Position numbers and translations under genes: made by a program. A DNA stretch of 64,000 bases from an uncultured Synechococcales cyanobacterium (GTDB lineage: Bacteria; Cyanobacteriota; Cyanobacteriia; CAIUCS01). Shown here in pieces: positions 9,479 through 19,550 of the stretch (positions are counted from its first letter, which is position 1; each line of letters begins with the position of its first letter). The stretch covers positions 1 to 64,000 of the forward strand of contig CAIUCS010000114.1 of assembly GCA_903897715.1 (NCBI GenBank). Direction: 5' to 3'. The notes beneath the pieces were generated by a model. That model searched no databases. It was not told the DNA's origin and saw only the letters and a program-made list of their open reading frames with translations.

Positions 9479-10951
9479 TCAATAGCTATAATATCGAGGT
9501 GTATATACCCAGGTTTTGCCATCCCGTTGCTGGATGACTCGGGTTTTACTTGAACCAATAATGAGGACTGTTCTCATATCCGCATCATCAATGGTTAAAT
9601 GTTCCAGTACTTTTATCGCCACCGTTTGTCCAGGTCTACCTAAATTACGGGCACAAACCACTGGTGTTTGGGGCGATCGCCAGGTCAATAAAATCTTTTG
9701 GGCTTGCTCCAACTGCCATACCCGTTGCCTAGAAACCGGATTGTAAATAGCGATTACGAAATCTGCCTGAGCCGCAGCCTTAATCCTTTGGGCGATTATG
9801 TCCCAAGGTTTAAGAATATCAGAAAGGGAAATGGCACAAAAATCATGACCAAGGGGGGCGCCAACTAAGGCAGCAGCAGACTGCATTGCTGAAATACCAG
9901 GGTAGACTTTAATATCAATAATTTTCCATTCTGGCTTAGCCTCCCGTTCCAAAACTTCAAATACTGTAGCAGCCATGGCGTAAATACCTGGATCACCTGA
10001 CGAGAGAATTGCTACCGTGCCACCTATTGCTGCCAGATCTAAGGCGAAGCAGGCACGATCCAGTTCAACCCGATTATCAGATTCATGGCGTAAGGTATGG
10101 GGATGCCGTAGGGGCTCAGCCAGATCCAGGTAGGTTTTATAGCCAACCCAATGGGTAGCGGTTCGTAAGATTGCTTCAACGTCTGGAGAAATATCGGTCA
10201 AGGAACCAGAACCTATGCCTAGGATAAAGAGGGTTGGGGGAGAGGGGGGAGAAGAAGGATCCGGATGATAACCATAAACTAAACAATTTGGATTAGGAGT
10301 CCCCATCGGAGCTGTGGGTTCCCACGGGACTATTTGAATGGTCAGGAATGGAGAGGTGGGAGTGTGGTCTTCTGGGGGGGGTTGGTGGGGTGAATAGGTT
10401 TCAACCGATTCCACAATCGGCAATTGACTATTTGTTAACCAAGGCGCTTTACCAATGAGTTTAATAGTTTGCCCCGCCAGTACATTGGAAATAAATGTCT
10501 TCCCATCTTCTGGATTGATCAAGGTGTATCCTGATGGTGGAGACAACAAAGTTGTCTGAAATCGTAACTCACCCGTTGTGGTAATTGCCGCAGGTACTTG
10601 CAGAACGGCTGCAATTTTCCCTGCTAATTGATTAACACCCTGTAGTCCCCCAAGTAAAGGGACTACAGCACTGCCATTTTCAGCGATCGCCAATACTGGT
10701 GGTTCCTGCCATTTATTGGTCAGCAGGGGGGCGATGGTACGAATCAATATACCGGCAGCACACACTCCAACGATGGGAGTACCGGATTGGAATAATGCCC
10801 GTACCGTCTCGCCAAAGTTTTCTATGGTCACATCTGCAGACTGGGTACGATTAATTAAGCCATAAATCACTGATTCAGGGCATACCCGTTGAACCAAACG
10901 GGCAACGGGTATGCTCCCCTCTCCCAAAATGATAATTGCCGGTGAATTCAT
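9479..10951 (-). CDS. cobJ: CbiG-CobJ fusion: cobalt-precorrin hydrolase and precorrin-3B C17-methyltransferase
   Basis: A 490-residue two-domain corrin-ring enzyme. Residues 1 to about 170 resemble the CbiG N-terminal part (VGVCAAGILIRTIAPLL, ENGSAVVPLLGG). A Pro-rich linker follows, then from about 245 the CobJ/CbiH methyltransferase with LFILGIGSGSLTDISP, SSGDPGIYAMA and PGISAMQSAAALVGAPLGHDF-type SAM-binding loops. It methylates C17 and contracts the ring during cobalamin (pseudocobalamin) synthesis. I chose the ATG at 10951 over an upstream TTG at 10972, since the TTG has no ribosome site and abuts the divergent gene. CbiA/CobB is unlinked at 52555. Confidence 0.9.
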   Translation of the reverse strand: MNSPAIIILGEGSIPVARLVQRVCPESVIYGLINRTQSADVTIENFGETVRALFQSGTPIVGVCAAGILIRTIAPLLTNKWQEPPVLAIAENGSAVVPLLGGLQGVNQLAGKIAAVLQVPAAITTTGELRFQTTLLSPPSGYTLINPEDGKTFISNVLAGQTIKLIGKAPWLTNSQLPIVESVETYSPHQPPPEDHTPTSPFLTIQIVPWEPTAPMGTPNPNCLVYGYHPDPSSPPSPPTLFILGIGSGSLTDISPDVEAILRTATHWVGYKTYLDLAEPLRHPHTLRHESDNRVELDRACFALDLAAIGGTVAILSSGDPGIYAMAATVFEVLEREAKPEWKIIDIKVYPGISAMQSAAALVGAPLGHDFCAISLSDILKPWDIIAQRIKAAAQADFVIAIYNPVSRQRVWQLEQAQKILLTWRSPQTPVVCARNLGRPGQTVAIKVLEHLTIDDADMRTVLIIGSSKTRVIQQRDGKTWVYTPRYYSY

Positions 10952-11017
10952 TGATTTTCGGTTAGTATACAAATGTTAATATTATTGTCAAAACGTTTGG
11001 CAAGGAAGGTGATCCCC

Positions 11018-11476
11018 ATGGCTGTCAACATTGGAGAACTGGCTCCTGATTTTACTTTACCCTCCCAAAAGGGTTCTCAAATCAGTTTAAGTGAGTACAG
11101 AGGTAAGAAGAATGTGGTTATTTACTTTTACCCCAAAGATGATACACCTGGATGTACTGCAGAGTCCTGTGGCTTCCGAGATCAGTACCACGTTTTTCAA
11201 GGGGCGGGAGCCGAGGTGATTGGAATTAGTGCCGATTCCCCGGAATCCCATCAACGGTTTGCATCCCGGTATCAACTACCGTTTACCCTCCTCAGTGATA
11301 CAGGCAACCGGGTGAGAAAGTTGTTTGGGGTACCCTCTACTTTAGGAATATTACCGGGGCGGGTTACTTATGTGATTGATAAGAATGGAGTCATCCGTCA
11401 TATTTTTAATTCTCAACTAGATTTCCAGGGACACATTAACCAGTCATTACAAATTTTACAGACATTAAATGCTTAA
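11018..11476 (+). CDS. prxQ: Thioredoxin-dependent peroxiredoxin, PrxQ/Bcp family
   Basis: Reduces hydrogen and organic peroxides using thioredoxin. The protein has 152 residues from the ATG at 11018. This start was chosen because AAGGAAGGTGAT lies just upstream and the family begins MAVNIGELAPDF; an earlier ATG at 10973 would add 15 unusual residues. Peroxidatic Cys46 (TPGCT) and resolving Cys51, five residues later, define the atypical 2-Cys PrxQ type. It is divergent from cobJ with a very short shared promoter region. Confidence 0.94.
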   Translation: MAVNIGELAPDFTLPSQKGSQISLSEYRGKKNVVIYFYPKDDTPGCTAESCGFRDQYHVFQGAGAEVIGISADSPESHQRFASRYQLPFTLLSDTGNRVRKLFGVPSTLGILPGRVTYVIDKNGVIRHIFNSQLDFQGHINQSLQILQTLNA

Positions 11477-11606
11477 ATGTTCTTTCTTATGGATGATGGG
11501 GGCTGGATCCACCCATACCATCTCCAATAGGGATTTCCTCCTTGATTTTTGGGAGAACTCAGACCCAATTTATTGATTCAAAAAAGGTTTATCTTAGGCT
11601 TAAACT

Positions 11607-12533
11607 GTGCAACTCCATCAGGTCATCATTGCATATAAGGCGAGCGATCGCGGTGCCCGTAAAATTGCTGAAACCTGTGCTCATCAGTTAGAGTCCAGGG
11701 GTTGTAATATTCTTATGGGTCCCAGTGGTCCCAAAGACAACCCCTACCCTGTATTTTTAGCCTCTGCCAATCAGTCCATTGATTTAGCCATTGTATTCGG
11801 TGGAGACGGTACCGCTCTTGCCGCTGCTCGACATCTCTCTGATGAAGGGATTCCCATTTTATCAGTCAATGTTGGTGGACACTTAGGGTTTTTAACTGAA
11901 CATGCAGAACAACTTAAAGATACAGAGTCTGTTTGGGAACGATTATTGAATGATCGCTTTGCAGTCCAAACGCGAATGATGCTCCAGGCAATGGTATTTG
12001 AAGGTAACCGTTCCAATTTGGAACCCATGAGTCATGATTATTTTGCCTTAAATGAAATGTGCGTTAAACCTGCATCAGCGGATCGTATGATTACATCGAT
12101 TTTGGAAATGGAAATTGATGGGGAAGTGATTGACCAATATCAGGGGGATGGATTGCTAGTTGCCACACCCTCTGGTTCCACCTGTTATACCCTTTCAGCC
12201 AATGGACCCATTGTTCATCCTGCCATGGCAGCAATAATCGTTACCCCCATTTGCCCCCTTAGTCTATCCAGTCGACCGATTGTACTCCCCCCCGGTTCCG
12301 TTGTTAGCATTTGGCCCTTGGCAGACCATGACCTGAATACTAAATTATGGATGGATGGGGTATTAGCCACTACCATCTGGCCTGGACAACGGGTCGATGT
12401 GAAAGTTGCCAGACGGGAAGCTCAATTTATTATTCTCAGAGAAGACTATTCCTACTACCGCACCTTGCGGGAAAAATTGCAATGGGCGGGGGCACGGATT
12501 CATTATGAAAGTAATTATCACAATGGCAACTAA
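11607..12533 (+). CDS. nadK: NAD kinase
   Basis: Phosphorylates NAD to NADP, supplying the photosynthetic electron acceptor. It has 308 residues from a GTG start. The family motif GGDGT is at residues 65-69 and the conserved GSTCYTLSANGPIVHP segment, with the nucleotide-binding Asp/Gly-rich neighbourhood, is near residue 190. SVNVGGHLGFLTE is intact. Cyanobacteria usually have two NAD kinases; this reads like the longer-N-terminus group with an N-terminal MGPSGPKDNPYP segment, but paralogue assignment is from memory. It appears to be a single-gene unit. Confidence 0.94.
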   Translation: MQLHQVIIAYKASDRGARKIAETCAHQLESRGCNILMGPSGPKDNPYPVFLASANQSIDLAIVFGGDGTALAAARHLSDEGIPILSVNVGGHLGFLTEHAEQLKDTESVWERLLNDRFAVQTRMMLQAMVFEGNRSNLEPMSHDYFALNEMCVKPASADRMITSILEMEIDGEVIDQYQGDGLLVATPSGSTCYTLSANGPIVHPAMAAIIVTPICPLSLSSRPIVLPPGSVVSIWPLADHDLNTKLWMDGVLATTIWPGQRVDVKVARREAQFIILREDYSYYRTLREKLQWAGARIHYESNYHNGN

Positions 12534-12823
12534 GTCAGTCTGTGGTTAAACCTAGATTTAGCACTTCTATCCAATGGGCAAACGACGATGACGTTTCCGT
12601 TTCGCCCTGAACCGATTGATGAACTCATCAAAGACTACCTGTTTTTCTGGACAACCGATGCCCATCCGTCCAAGAAAAAACGAGACACTATCTTTCTCTT
12701 TCAAGCCCAACTCAAACTCCACTGCTCCCAAGGTTTTTAGGCAGAAATCATCTCCCGTCAAGGGGGAAATACAGATCCCCGGATAAGTTTACAGGACTAC
12801 CCTGGTTTGGTCGAACCAAAAAA
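12534..12823. other. Intergenic gap with a possible transposase scrap
   Basis: About 290 bp between convergent nadK and pheA. A plus-strand frame near 12582 reads PEPIDELIKDY, reminiscent of the start of mutator (IS256-type) transposases, but similarity stops after about 12 residues. The 64-codon minus-strand frame here looks like chance. I regard the gap as non-coding. Confidence 0.3.
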
Positions 12824-13678
12824 TTATAGGGATGGGGGATGAATGGTACAAGTATTGTAACTACCAAAAACCTTAATTACTTCAGTATAATTGCCTAAAG
12901 CTCTAAGGGTGGACTCTACGTTCGGGTCTAAACCATTAGATTCTAAGTCAATAAAGAATAAATAATCTCCCAGGGAACGTTTGGTGGGACGAGACTCGAT
13001 CCGACTCATATTAATACCCTGTTCAGCAAAAATTTGTAACGGTTTGACTAACGCACCAGGTACATTAGCTTGTAGGCTAAAAGCTAAAGATGTGTGACTA
13101 CCACCTGGGGAGCATTGTAACCCAACGACCCAGAATTTAGTGCAATTATCCGGACTATCATTAATTGGGTATCGTAAAATGGGTACGTTATACAAATAGG
13201 ATGCCCGCTGGGAGGCAATGATTCCCACCTGGGTATCTTCATTCAGATGCTCCAATGCTTCAGTTGTGGAGTGGGTGGGAATAATTTGTACCATTGGCAA
13301 ATACGTTCCCAACCATCCCTGGCATTGCCCCAACGCCTGGGGATGGGAATAGATCCGTTGCACTTGATCAAGATTTTCGGCATGGGAAATGAGTGCATGG
13401 GTAATAGGCATGATCAAAGCGTGTTGAATCTGTAGGGAATCCAGTTGCCAAAGGGTATCTAACGTCATAGGTACACTTCCCTCTAGGGAATTCTCCACCG
13501 GAACAATGGTTAAATCTGTTTCCCCTCCATGGGTAGCATGAAGGGTGCTGGCAATGGTTGGATAGGCACAGAGCGTTATGGGGGATGACTGTTGAGCAGT
13601 TAGCTGGTTTGCCCAAGTTAATGCGGCTACTTCTGCATAGGTTCCTGCCGGTCCTAAATGAGCAATTGAGCGTATCAT
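12824..13678 (-). CDS. pheA: Prephenate dehydratase with ACT domain
   Basis: Converts prephenate to phenylpyruvate in phenylalanine synthesis. The protein has 284 residues without a chorismate mutase domain. It begins with IAHLGPAGTYAE (PDT domain, about 4-185), with catalytic-region NCTKFWVVG near 180. The C-terminal ACT domain for phenylalanine feedback covers about 200-275 and carries the ESRPTK motif that binds Phe. It is a single gene on the minus strand, facing nadK. The dehydratase TRF motif reads TKF, a conservative change. Confidence 0.93.
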   Translation of the reverse strand: MIRSIAHLGPAGTYAEVAALTWANQLTAQQSSPITLCAYPTIASTLHATHGGETDLTIVPVENSLEGSVPMTLDTLWQLDSLQIQHALIMPITHALISHAENLDQVQRIYSHPQALGQCQGWLGTYLPMVQIIPTHSTTEALEHLNEDTQVGIIASQRASYLYNVPILRYPINDSPDNCTKFWVVGLQCSPGGSHTSLAFSLQANVPGALVKPLQIFAEQGINMSRIESRPTKRSLGDYLFFIDLESNGLDPNVESTLRALGNYTEVIKVFGSYNTCTIHPPSL

Positions 13679-13836
13679 AACGTTTCCTTTTTTACATTCA
13701 TAAAATCTGCCTATTTTTAACTACTCATCCTGTTTTAGATTAGTTTCGTGATGAAACCATACATTAAAAGTAAAGAAATTGTGTCGTAACAGAGAGTGCC
13801 ACAATACAATCTCTTCAATGGGAAAAGCGTATGGGA

Positions 13837-14049
13837 TTATTTTCCAGAGAGCAATTCCAAAAGGGTTTGAGGCAAACGACTCACTTCATTCCAGAGTTGT
13901 TGAGGACCGATGCCAAAAACAACTTGTAAAATAAGAATAATGGCAGCAATCGATAGGGCTGTCATGGCTGTTGTTTTAAAGACCCTGATTAGCCAAGTAA
14001 ATACTAACCAAGAAACAATGAGGGCTCCAATAAAAAGGATTAATTCCAT
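13837..14049 (-). CDS. Small conserved two-helix membrane protein
   Basis: A 70-residue protein with two hydrophobic helices at about residues 3-23 and 29-50 and a short polar tail (QLWNEVSRLPQTLLELLSGK). It looks like a small membrane protein family found in cyanobacteria, of unknown role. It lies between pheA and dnaJ on the same strand, about 115 bp after dnaJ. The codon pattern and clean topology support a real gene. Confidence 0.6.
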   Translation of the reverse strand: MELILFIGALIVSWLVFTWLIRVFKTTAMTALSIAAIILILQVVFGIGPQQLWNEVSRLPQTLLELLSGK

Positions 14050-14163
14050 GGAATGATTCCAACTTTATAAATTCGTGGATTCGGCTAATGTGGAAAAATT
14101 TGATGATGAATGATACTTTGCCCACCCTAGGAAGACGATTAGGAAAATAATATTGATCTAAAT

Positions 14164-15189
14164 TTAGAGCTTCACTTGGGCTAGGGTCTCACGGGGATTG
14201 TAACTACGATGAATACGAATTTTTTCATAACTTTCCCGTTCAATCTGGGTTAAATTTTTGGGTGCCACAATGACGACTTGGACTAATTGATCACCCCGAT
14301 TTCCACTAGGGCTAGGCCAACCTTTACCCCTAAGTCGCAAGATTTGTCCAGAACGAATTCCAGGGGGTACATTGAGACTGACCGTACCATCGGGTGTTGG
14401 AATATCAATTTGGGCACCCAGAACGGACTCATCAGGGCTAATGGGTACTTCGCAGATCAAATTATCTCCATCAAATTGAAAAAAGGGATGAGCCTCGATT
14501 TGAACTAATAGAAACAGATCTCCTCTTTGTTGTCCATAGGGACTCAACTGCCCTTTCCCGCGAATTCGTAGTTTAGTTCCTGGTTTCGCCCCGGGTTGGA
14601 TCCGTACATCAATGACTTCATTGGCGACTGTTAATCGTTTCTTTTGAACCCCATGGTAAGCTTCAGCCATGGTCAGGCTAATATTCGCCTGACGGTCTAT
14701 GCCTGCAGTAGCATGATTACTCCTTTCAGAAAAATCAAAATCTCCAGAACCAACCCCAGCTCCGGATGAACCCCGATAATCATAGCCACGATTCCCTCCA
14801 GACCGGTTATTTGCACCAGAAGCACCGGGGCTACCAGTAGCAAACCGACCTAAAAGATCGTTAATAAATTCATCAAATGTATTAAACCGACCGAACTCGA
14901 AATCTTCGAAGTCAGAAGTGTTCCATCCACCACTGGATGGCCAAGTTTGCCCAGATCGTTTCCATTGCTGCCCAAAACGATCATACTTTTGTCGCTTATC
15001 GGGATCAGATAAAACCTCATAAGCTTCGTTTAATTCCTTAAACTTCGATTCTGCCTCTTGATTGCCAGGATTAACGTCAGGATGATATTTGCGGGCCAAT
15101 TGACGGAACGCTCTTTTGATATCATCTGCGCTGGCGGATTTATTAACTCCCAAAATTGCGTAATAGTCCTTGAACCCGGCTGTAGCCAT
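14164..15189 (-). CDS. dnaJ: J-domain co-chaperone, DnaJ type II (CbpA-like)
   Basis: Stimulates DnaK ATPase activity. The protein has 341 residues: J domain at about 6-75 with the HPD motif (KYHPDVNPG), a Gly/Phe/Ser-rich region at about 80-165, then two C-terminal beta domains from about 170 to 320 that bind client protein. No CxxCxGxG zinc fingers are present, so it is type II. I chose the ATG at 15189, which has GGAGGA a few bases upstream, rather than the in-frame start at 15216. It is divergent from the small gene at 15436. Confidence 0.92.
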   Translation of the reverse strand: MATAGFKDYYAILGVNKSASADDIKRAFRQLARKYHPDVNPGNQEAESKFKELNEAYEVLSDPDKRQKYDRFGQQWKRSGQTWPSSGGWNTSDFEDFEFGRFNTFDEFINDLLGRFATGSPGASGANNRSGGNRGYDYRGSSGAGVGSGDFDFSERSNHATAGIDRQANISLTMAEAYHGVQKKRLTVANEVIDVRIQPGAKPGTKLRIRGKGQLSPYGQQRGDLFLLVQIEAHPFFQFDGDNLICEVPISPDESVLGAQIDIPTPDGTVSLNVPPGIRSGQILRLRGKGWPSPSGNRGDQLVQVVIVAPKNLTQIERESYEKIRIHRSYNPRETLAQVKL

Positions 15190-15435
15190 CAGCCTTATCC
15201 TCCCTAACCGATTCAATTTGATACTATTTCCATGATACCAAACGTACTTTATAATTTTACATATAATGAATCAACTATTGGTCAATGACAGAAATAATGA
15301 AAATCAACAATGTTGATGCCTAACGACTGGCTTTTTCCCTAGTTTGTCATAGTTAAAACTATCATCTGGCTCAATTAGAGCAATGGCTTTCAAGAGTTTG
15401 TCTGCTAGTATTTAAATTTCATGGGGAGGTATTTC

Positions 15436-15708
15436 ATGGCAAATGATTCGGGAACCAATAAGGATGCTTTTCTATATCCAATCGGCTCCTATCACGGTAA
15501 ATTCACCCCAGAAAATATCGCATTTAATGCAAATTTACAGGAATTTGCTCAGCGAGTCGCTATTTTATGCGCGTTGGAATCTGGAGGGAAGCTATCCCCC
15601 GAAGACACTTATCACCAAATCAAAGATCTGTGGAAACAGTTAAAACAGTCCCGTGATAACTTATTAAATTCCCCTCCTCCCCCTCCCGTTGAGTTGCCAG
15701 AAGAGTGA
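15436..15708 (+). CDS. Small conserved cyanobacterial protein (DUF7219-like)
   Basis: A 90-residue soluble protein beginning MANDSGTNKDAFLYP. The phrase GxFTPENIAFNANLQEFAQRV and the LWKQLKQS helix resemble a small family seen only in cyanobacteria (DUF7219, from memory). The C-terminus is Pro/Glu-rich. A strong GGAGGT site six bases upstream fixes the start at 15436 instead of 15421. It is the first gene of a run with mrnC and rlmB. Function is unknown. Confidence 0.7.
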   Translation: MANDSGTNKDAFLYPIGSYHGKFTPENIAFNANLQEFAQRVAILCALESGGKLSPEDTYHQIKDLWKQLKQSRDNLLNSPPPPPVELPEE

Positions 15709-15739
15709 AAATAATTACCTTAGACCCGTTTCCGTTGCC

Positions 15740-16162
15740 ATGCCTTCATCCCCTTCCACACTCCCTCAACTGGGTTTGGTTTGTCTACCCCCTAATTTTG
15801 ATATCCTTCGCCTATCTCCCGTCAACCTTGCTTATTTAGGAGATGTAGTCTATGAACTTTATATGAGATGTCACTATCTATTTCCCCCTCAACGAATTCA
15901 TCATTATCACCAGCAGGTAGTCTCCCAAGTTCGCGCTGAAAGTCAGGCTCAACAACTGCAAGCATTGGAAGTTCATTTAACTCCTGATGAAAAAGACATG
16001 GTCAGGCGGGGTCGTAATGCATCTTCATCTGGACCTAAGCGGATAGATTCTAAAGTTTATCAACAATCTACTGGACTTGAAACTTTAGTTGGGTATCTTT
16101 ATTTAACGAACCCTGATCGGTTAAGTCAGTTATTTAGTTATTTAGAGTTGCCTCCACCATAA
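15740..16162 (+). CDS. mrnC: Mini-ribonuclease III (MrnC)
   Basis: A 140-residue RNase III catalytic domain without a dsRNA-binding domain; it matures 23S rRNA ends in Bacillus and related roles are known in cyanobacteria. The RNase III signature is LAYLGDVVYELYMR, with the acidic metal-binding residues, and a second acidic site lies near ETLVGYLYL. RRGRNASSSGPKR is the basic RNA-binding loop typical of Mini-III. It starts 31 bp after the preceding gene and is followed by rlmB, giving an rRNA-maturation operon. Confidence 0.9.
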   Translation: MPSSPSTLPQLGLVCLPPNFDILRLSPVNLAYLGDVVYELYMRCHYLFPPQRIHHYHQQVVSQVRAESQAQQLQALEVHLTPDEKDMVRRGRNASSSGPKRIDSKVYQQSTGLETLVGYLYLTNPDRLSQLFSYLELPPP

Positions 16163-16208
16163 TTTCAAGGGATCCGGTTAACTTATTAATTTTTTATTCA
16201 GGTGATCC

Positions 16209-17420
16209 ATGGCACATAACGATCAAAAACCCCGACCTAAGCTAAACCAAAGATCAGCAAAACCCGTTTCTGGTAAAGGTCGTTCAGGTAAGGGCAGGGA
16301 CAATAGAGGCACAGATAGTTATTCCCAGAGGGACTCTAAAGAATATAAAAAGCAAGTCGAAAAGAAGCAAAGGTATGGATCTGATCGCCCTTTGAGGCGT
16401 AATCAGACCAGACATGATAACTATGAACAGGATGAATCCAACCATGAACCTCATTTCCCTTTTGATGGTGGGGAAGAGAGGGATAAATCCCCGTCTATGG
16501 GAAATAAATCGACTCCTAAGCCATTAATCCTTCGTGGTCATGGTAAACCATTCCCACGACTAGTTCAGTCAATATCTCCACACCACAAGGCACAGGAAGC
16601 TGCTAACGACTCTCCGTTAGAGAAAATTGTACCCCCTTCATCCCCTATCGTTCAGGGAGATGGGGACGAGAGGGATTTAATTTATGGACGACATTCTGTT
16701 TTATCAGCCTTAGAAAGCCAACGAAGTTTGAATCGTATCTGGTTAATTGATCGGCTTCGTCATGATCCCCGCTTCCGTACATTACTCATCGCTGCCAAAG
16801 CCAATGGCACAGTGATTGATGAAGTAGACCCCCGTCGTTTAACTCAGATTACCCATGGGGCAACCCACCAAGGTATTGCTGCACAGGTTGCTCCCTACAC
16901 CTATTTAGAATTGGATGAATTGATCCAAAAGGCTTTTACTGCCCATGATAATCCCATCCTTTTGGCATTGGATGGCATCACAGATCCCCACAACCTAGGG
17001 GCAATCATTCGAACGGGTGAGGCGTTGGGAACTCAGGGGTTAATTTTGCCACAACGACGAACTGTGGGAATTACTTCCACTGTTATAAAAGTCGCATCGG
17101 GAGCTTTAGAAAATTTTAATGTGGCTCGAGTGGTCAACCTCAGTCGTAGTTTGGATCAATTAAAGGAGCGGGGGTTCTGGATCTATGGTGCTGCGGCTGA
17201 AAACGGTCAACCCCTTCATGGAGTTAAGGTCAATGCTCCCACTGTATTGGTGATTGGCTCCGAATCCAATGGTTTAAGTTTGTTAACCCAGCGTTATTGT
17301 GACCAATTGATTTCTATCCCCCTGCAAGGGAAAACTCCCAGCCTGAATGCCTCTGTTGCCACGGGGGTAGTATTATATGAAATTTGTCGTCAACGGTGGG
17401 GATCGGTGCATCACCTTTGA
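16209..17420 (+). CDS. rlmB: SpoU-family 23S rRNA 2'-O-methyltransferase (RlmB/TrmH)
   Basis: Methylates the 2'-OH of G2251 of 23S rRNA or a related site. The 403-residue protein has a long, hydrophilic Lys/Arg/Ser/Gly-rich N-terminal extension (about 1-145) that looks disordered. After it come the SpoU substrate-binding domain (from [14 protein letters not shown]) and the knotted SPOUT domain (about 245-400). The three SpoU motifs are visible: [25 protein letters not shown] and [16 protein letters not shown]. It is 46 bp downstream of mrnC, consistent with coupled rRNA processing and modification. Confidence 0.92.
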   Translation: MAHNDQKPRPKLNQRSAKPVSGKGRSGKGRDNRGTDSYSQRDSKEYKKQVEKKQRYGSDRPLRRNQTRHDNYEQDESNHEPHFPFDGGEERDKSPSMGNKSTPKPLILRGHGKPFPRLVQSISPHHKAQEAANDSPLEKIVPPSSPIVQGDGDERDLIYGRHSVLSALESQRSLNRIWLIDRLRHDPRFRTLLIAAKANGTVIDEVDPRRLTQITHGATHQGIAAQVAPYTYLELDELIQKAFTAHDNPILLALDGITDPHNLGAIIRTGEALGTQGLILPQRRTVGITSTVIKVASGALENFNVARVVNLSRSLDQLKERGFWIYGAAAENGQPLHGVKVNAPTVLVIGSESNGLSLLTQRYCDQLISIPLQGKTPSLNASVATGVVLYEICRQRWGSVHHL

Positions 17421-17578
17421 CTTAATGTTGGTTGGCGATGAACTGTCTACCCCTCAGGAGTCTGCTTAGTGCCAGCAGATTGGGAGTCCTCGCCATGAAG
17501 GAGAGAATCAGGGGCATCCCAAACCAAAACCAGTGAAGCGCTCAGATTTACAAGCTCATGCAGGGCGGGAATAAGTGT

Positions 17579-18559
17579 TCAGAAAGATGGAGCCGTCCCT
17601 CCATCTTTCCCCACATACTGGCATCCTTTATGGGACCACATTAAGGATCGAAGTGCCCATACTTCTGCCGACGAGAACTGTTGCCAGGGATCCACCCCAA
17701 AAACTAGCGGTTTTTCTGGCGGATAGGGTTGTTTTGCGGCGATTAATCGGCGACGCTGTTCCGAGGTGAGGTGAAACAGTACGGCGATATGGTCCTAAGG
17801 GACAGGCGTGGGTCACCACCATTCACCATCTAGGCGGGCAAGGGCGGTGAACACCCAAGCATTCCAAGAACGCTGCAGGGCAATCTCCCGGAAGTAGTCT
17901 AGACTCTGGCGATCCCCTGTTGTGACCAGTCGTTGGCAGGAGGCTACCGCTGCCCATTCTAGATCCGAAAAGGCGATAGGAACAGAGGGTTGTACCCCTA
18001 AAAACCACTCCAGTGCAGACCGAAGAATTGCGGTAATTTGATCGGGTTCTAGTTCCCCAGCCACTTTATCCAGCACCGCCCCCGTGCGAACCCGCAATTC
18101 CGGAGACACCATACAGTCCAGAATTGCCGATGCAAAGTCCTCTCGGGAAACCCTAGATTCTTGAATAGCCTGTCACACACCATCGTGATGATCCGTAAAG
18201 TCACGACTGTACCAGACATTTCCGTCTCGAAGCTGAGACCGAACCAGAGAAGAAATGTGGGATGAAGTCTGGGTAGAAGGGCGACGAACCCGCACCGGCA
18301 AATCTCCTGTCCGGATGACCCCAGGATGACCAGGCTTTAATTGGGTGGCACTCCTACAACCCTACCCAAGAGACTCTAGTACATCTACTACTGCCTCCTC
18401 CTGCCCATCATCTGATTCATCTGCCGGAATAAGAATATCGTAGGGAATCCGCAACATTTCGCCACCTACTCTCACATCAACCACCCACTGTTGTCAGTGT
18501 GTTGAACCAGCGCCCGAAAAATGGGATTCTGAATGATATGTCAGTGTCTCTTCCTTCAT
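17579..18559 (-). pseudogene. Decayed 327-codon gene with five in-frame stops, no frameshift
   Basis: From ATG at 18559 to TGA at 17579 the minus strand holds one continuous frame of 981 bases, broken only by stops after GAGSTH (TGA), LESLG (TAG), HHDGV (TGA), GEWW (TGA) and PTPVP (TAG). Between stops the sequence is protein-like: WVVDVRVGGEMLRIPYDIL, GNVWYSRDFTDHH, an alpha-helical stretch of about 100 residues (SAILDCMVSPELRV onward), and LTSEQRRRLIAAKQPYPP. Each stop is one transition from Arg, Gln or Trp. I do not recognise the family. The sequence looks richer in G+C than its neighbours. It is most likely a recently inactivated gene; recoding is a less likely alternative. Confidence 0.65.
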
Positions 18560-18640
18560 ATTCGTCTCAACCATAGTTGGGCAGGATGCAGGGAAAGTTG
18601 TTGATAACCCATAGTTGACATAGTTCAGCCCATAGGAAAA

Positions 18641-18663
18641 CCAGTACTCCTGAGGAGTACTGG
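18641..18663 (-). terminator. Intrinsic terminator after psbM
   Basis: CCAGTACTCC at 18641-18650 and GGAGTACTGG at 18654-18663 form a perfect 10-bp stem with a 3-base loop. On the minus strand the hairpin is followed by TTTT, about 40 bases after the psbM stop. Confidence 0.7.
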
Positions 18664-18702
18664 ATAAAAATAATTAAATGGAAATCTGAAAATTGAAAAA
18701 CT

Positions 18703-18810
18703 CTAGTTTTCCCCTTGGCTTGCGGTTTGAATATACAAAATTAATAGAAAAACTGCAGGAACCAAAACAAATAAAATACTAGCCACAAATCCTAAGTTAT
18801 TGACTTCCAT
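18703..18810 (-). CDS. psbM: Photosystem II reaction-centre protein M
   Basis: A 35-residue single-helix subunit at the PSII dimer interface. It reads [18 protein letters not shown] then [17 protein letters not shown], matching PsbM in length, the MEVN start and the FVLVP helix. It lies on the minus strand downstream of the ferredoxin gene, about 170 bp away, with a clear terminator after it. It was found by reading the gap, since it is very short. Confidence 0.92.
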   Translation of the reverse strand: MEVNNLGFVASILFVLVPAVFLLILYIQTASQGEN

Positions 18811-18979
18811 GGGTGTTAGCCTCTACAACACTCGATAACCACAATTGAACTGAATATCAACTAGGGGATAAATTTAGTTTCCTCTATGGAAATTTAGTGG
18901 GAACCCCATAAAATAATACTTTATCATTCACCACTACACTATTGGCATATCAGTGTGAAATTTGTAATCAGTGAATAAT

Positions 18980-19276
18980 TTAAGGCTTGGTCTTTACGTT
19001 GACAGAACCATTCACAAGAGTTTGGCACGCTAATCGATAGCTGTCAGGTTTTCGCTTCAATTTACGAGTCTCAACTTCAGTTCGAGGGGATAGGTTTTCT
19101 AACCCATCTACTATTTCAACGATACAGGTTCCACATTGCCCGTATCCGCCGCAATTCATCATTTTCCCGGTAAAGGTGTAGAGGTCAATGTTATTTTCCA
19201 ATGCTTTCAATCGTAGGTTTGCTCCATCCGCAACGATACATTCTCGGTTTTCTTTGATAAACTTGATTACTGTCAT
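18980..19276 (-). CDS. 2Fe-2S ferredoxin
   Basis: A 98-residue soluble electron carrier. Cluster ligands are in the plant-type pattern: [10 protein letters not shown] supplies three cysteines (near residues 43, 48 and 51), and the fourth is in RLACQTL near 83. The rest of the sequence differs from the main photosynthetic PetF, and the C-terminus is basic (NVKTKP), so it is probably a specialised paralogue. Its reductase and acceptor are unknown. It is divergent from psbB, with psbM downstream on the same strand. Confidence 0.88.
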   Translation of the reverse strand: MTVIKFIKENRECIVADGANLRLKALENNIDLYTFTGKMMNCGGYGQCGTCIVEIVDGLENLSPRTEVETRKLKRKPDSYRLACQTLVNGSVNVKTKP

Positions 19277-19550
19277 AATTGGTTACACTCCTAAATAGTT
19301 ATACTCCCACAACTGGCAACTTGATTTTTTATGGGGGACTGCCTTTTCTTTAAGCAATCTTGTCAGAGGCATCAGCCTGTTGGCAAAACCTAGCAAAAAG
19401 TCACATTGTAACGAAATATAACAGAATTTGGTTGATTTTAGCGATGAATTGATGGATTTTACTACGAGCCGTGACCCGAAAACGAGACCCACGCCCATGG
19501 ATTTTAGATATGGGGATAAGTCGATAGGGACTTTAGTCCCATTAGAGCGA

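Noticed and set aside
12567-12761. 64-codon minus-strand frame after nadK
   Set aside because: No motif and no ribosome site; a weak mutator-transposase phrase is on the other strand but too short to call.
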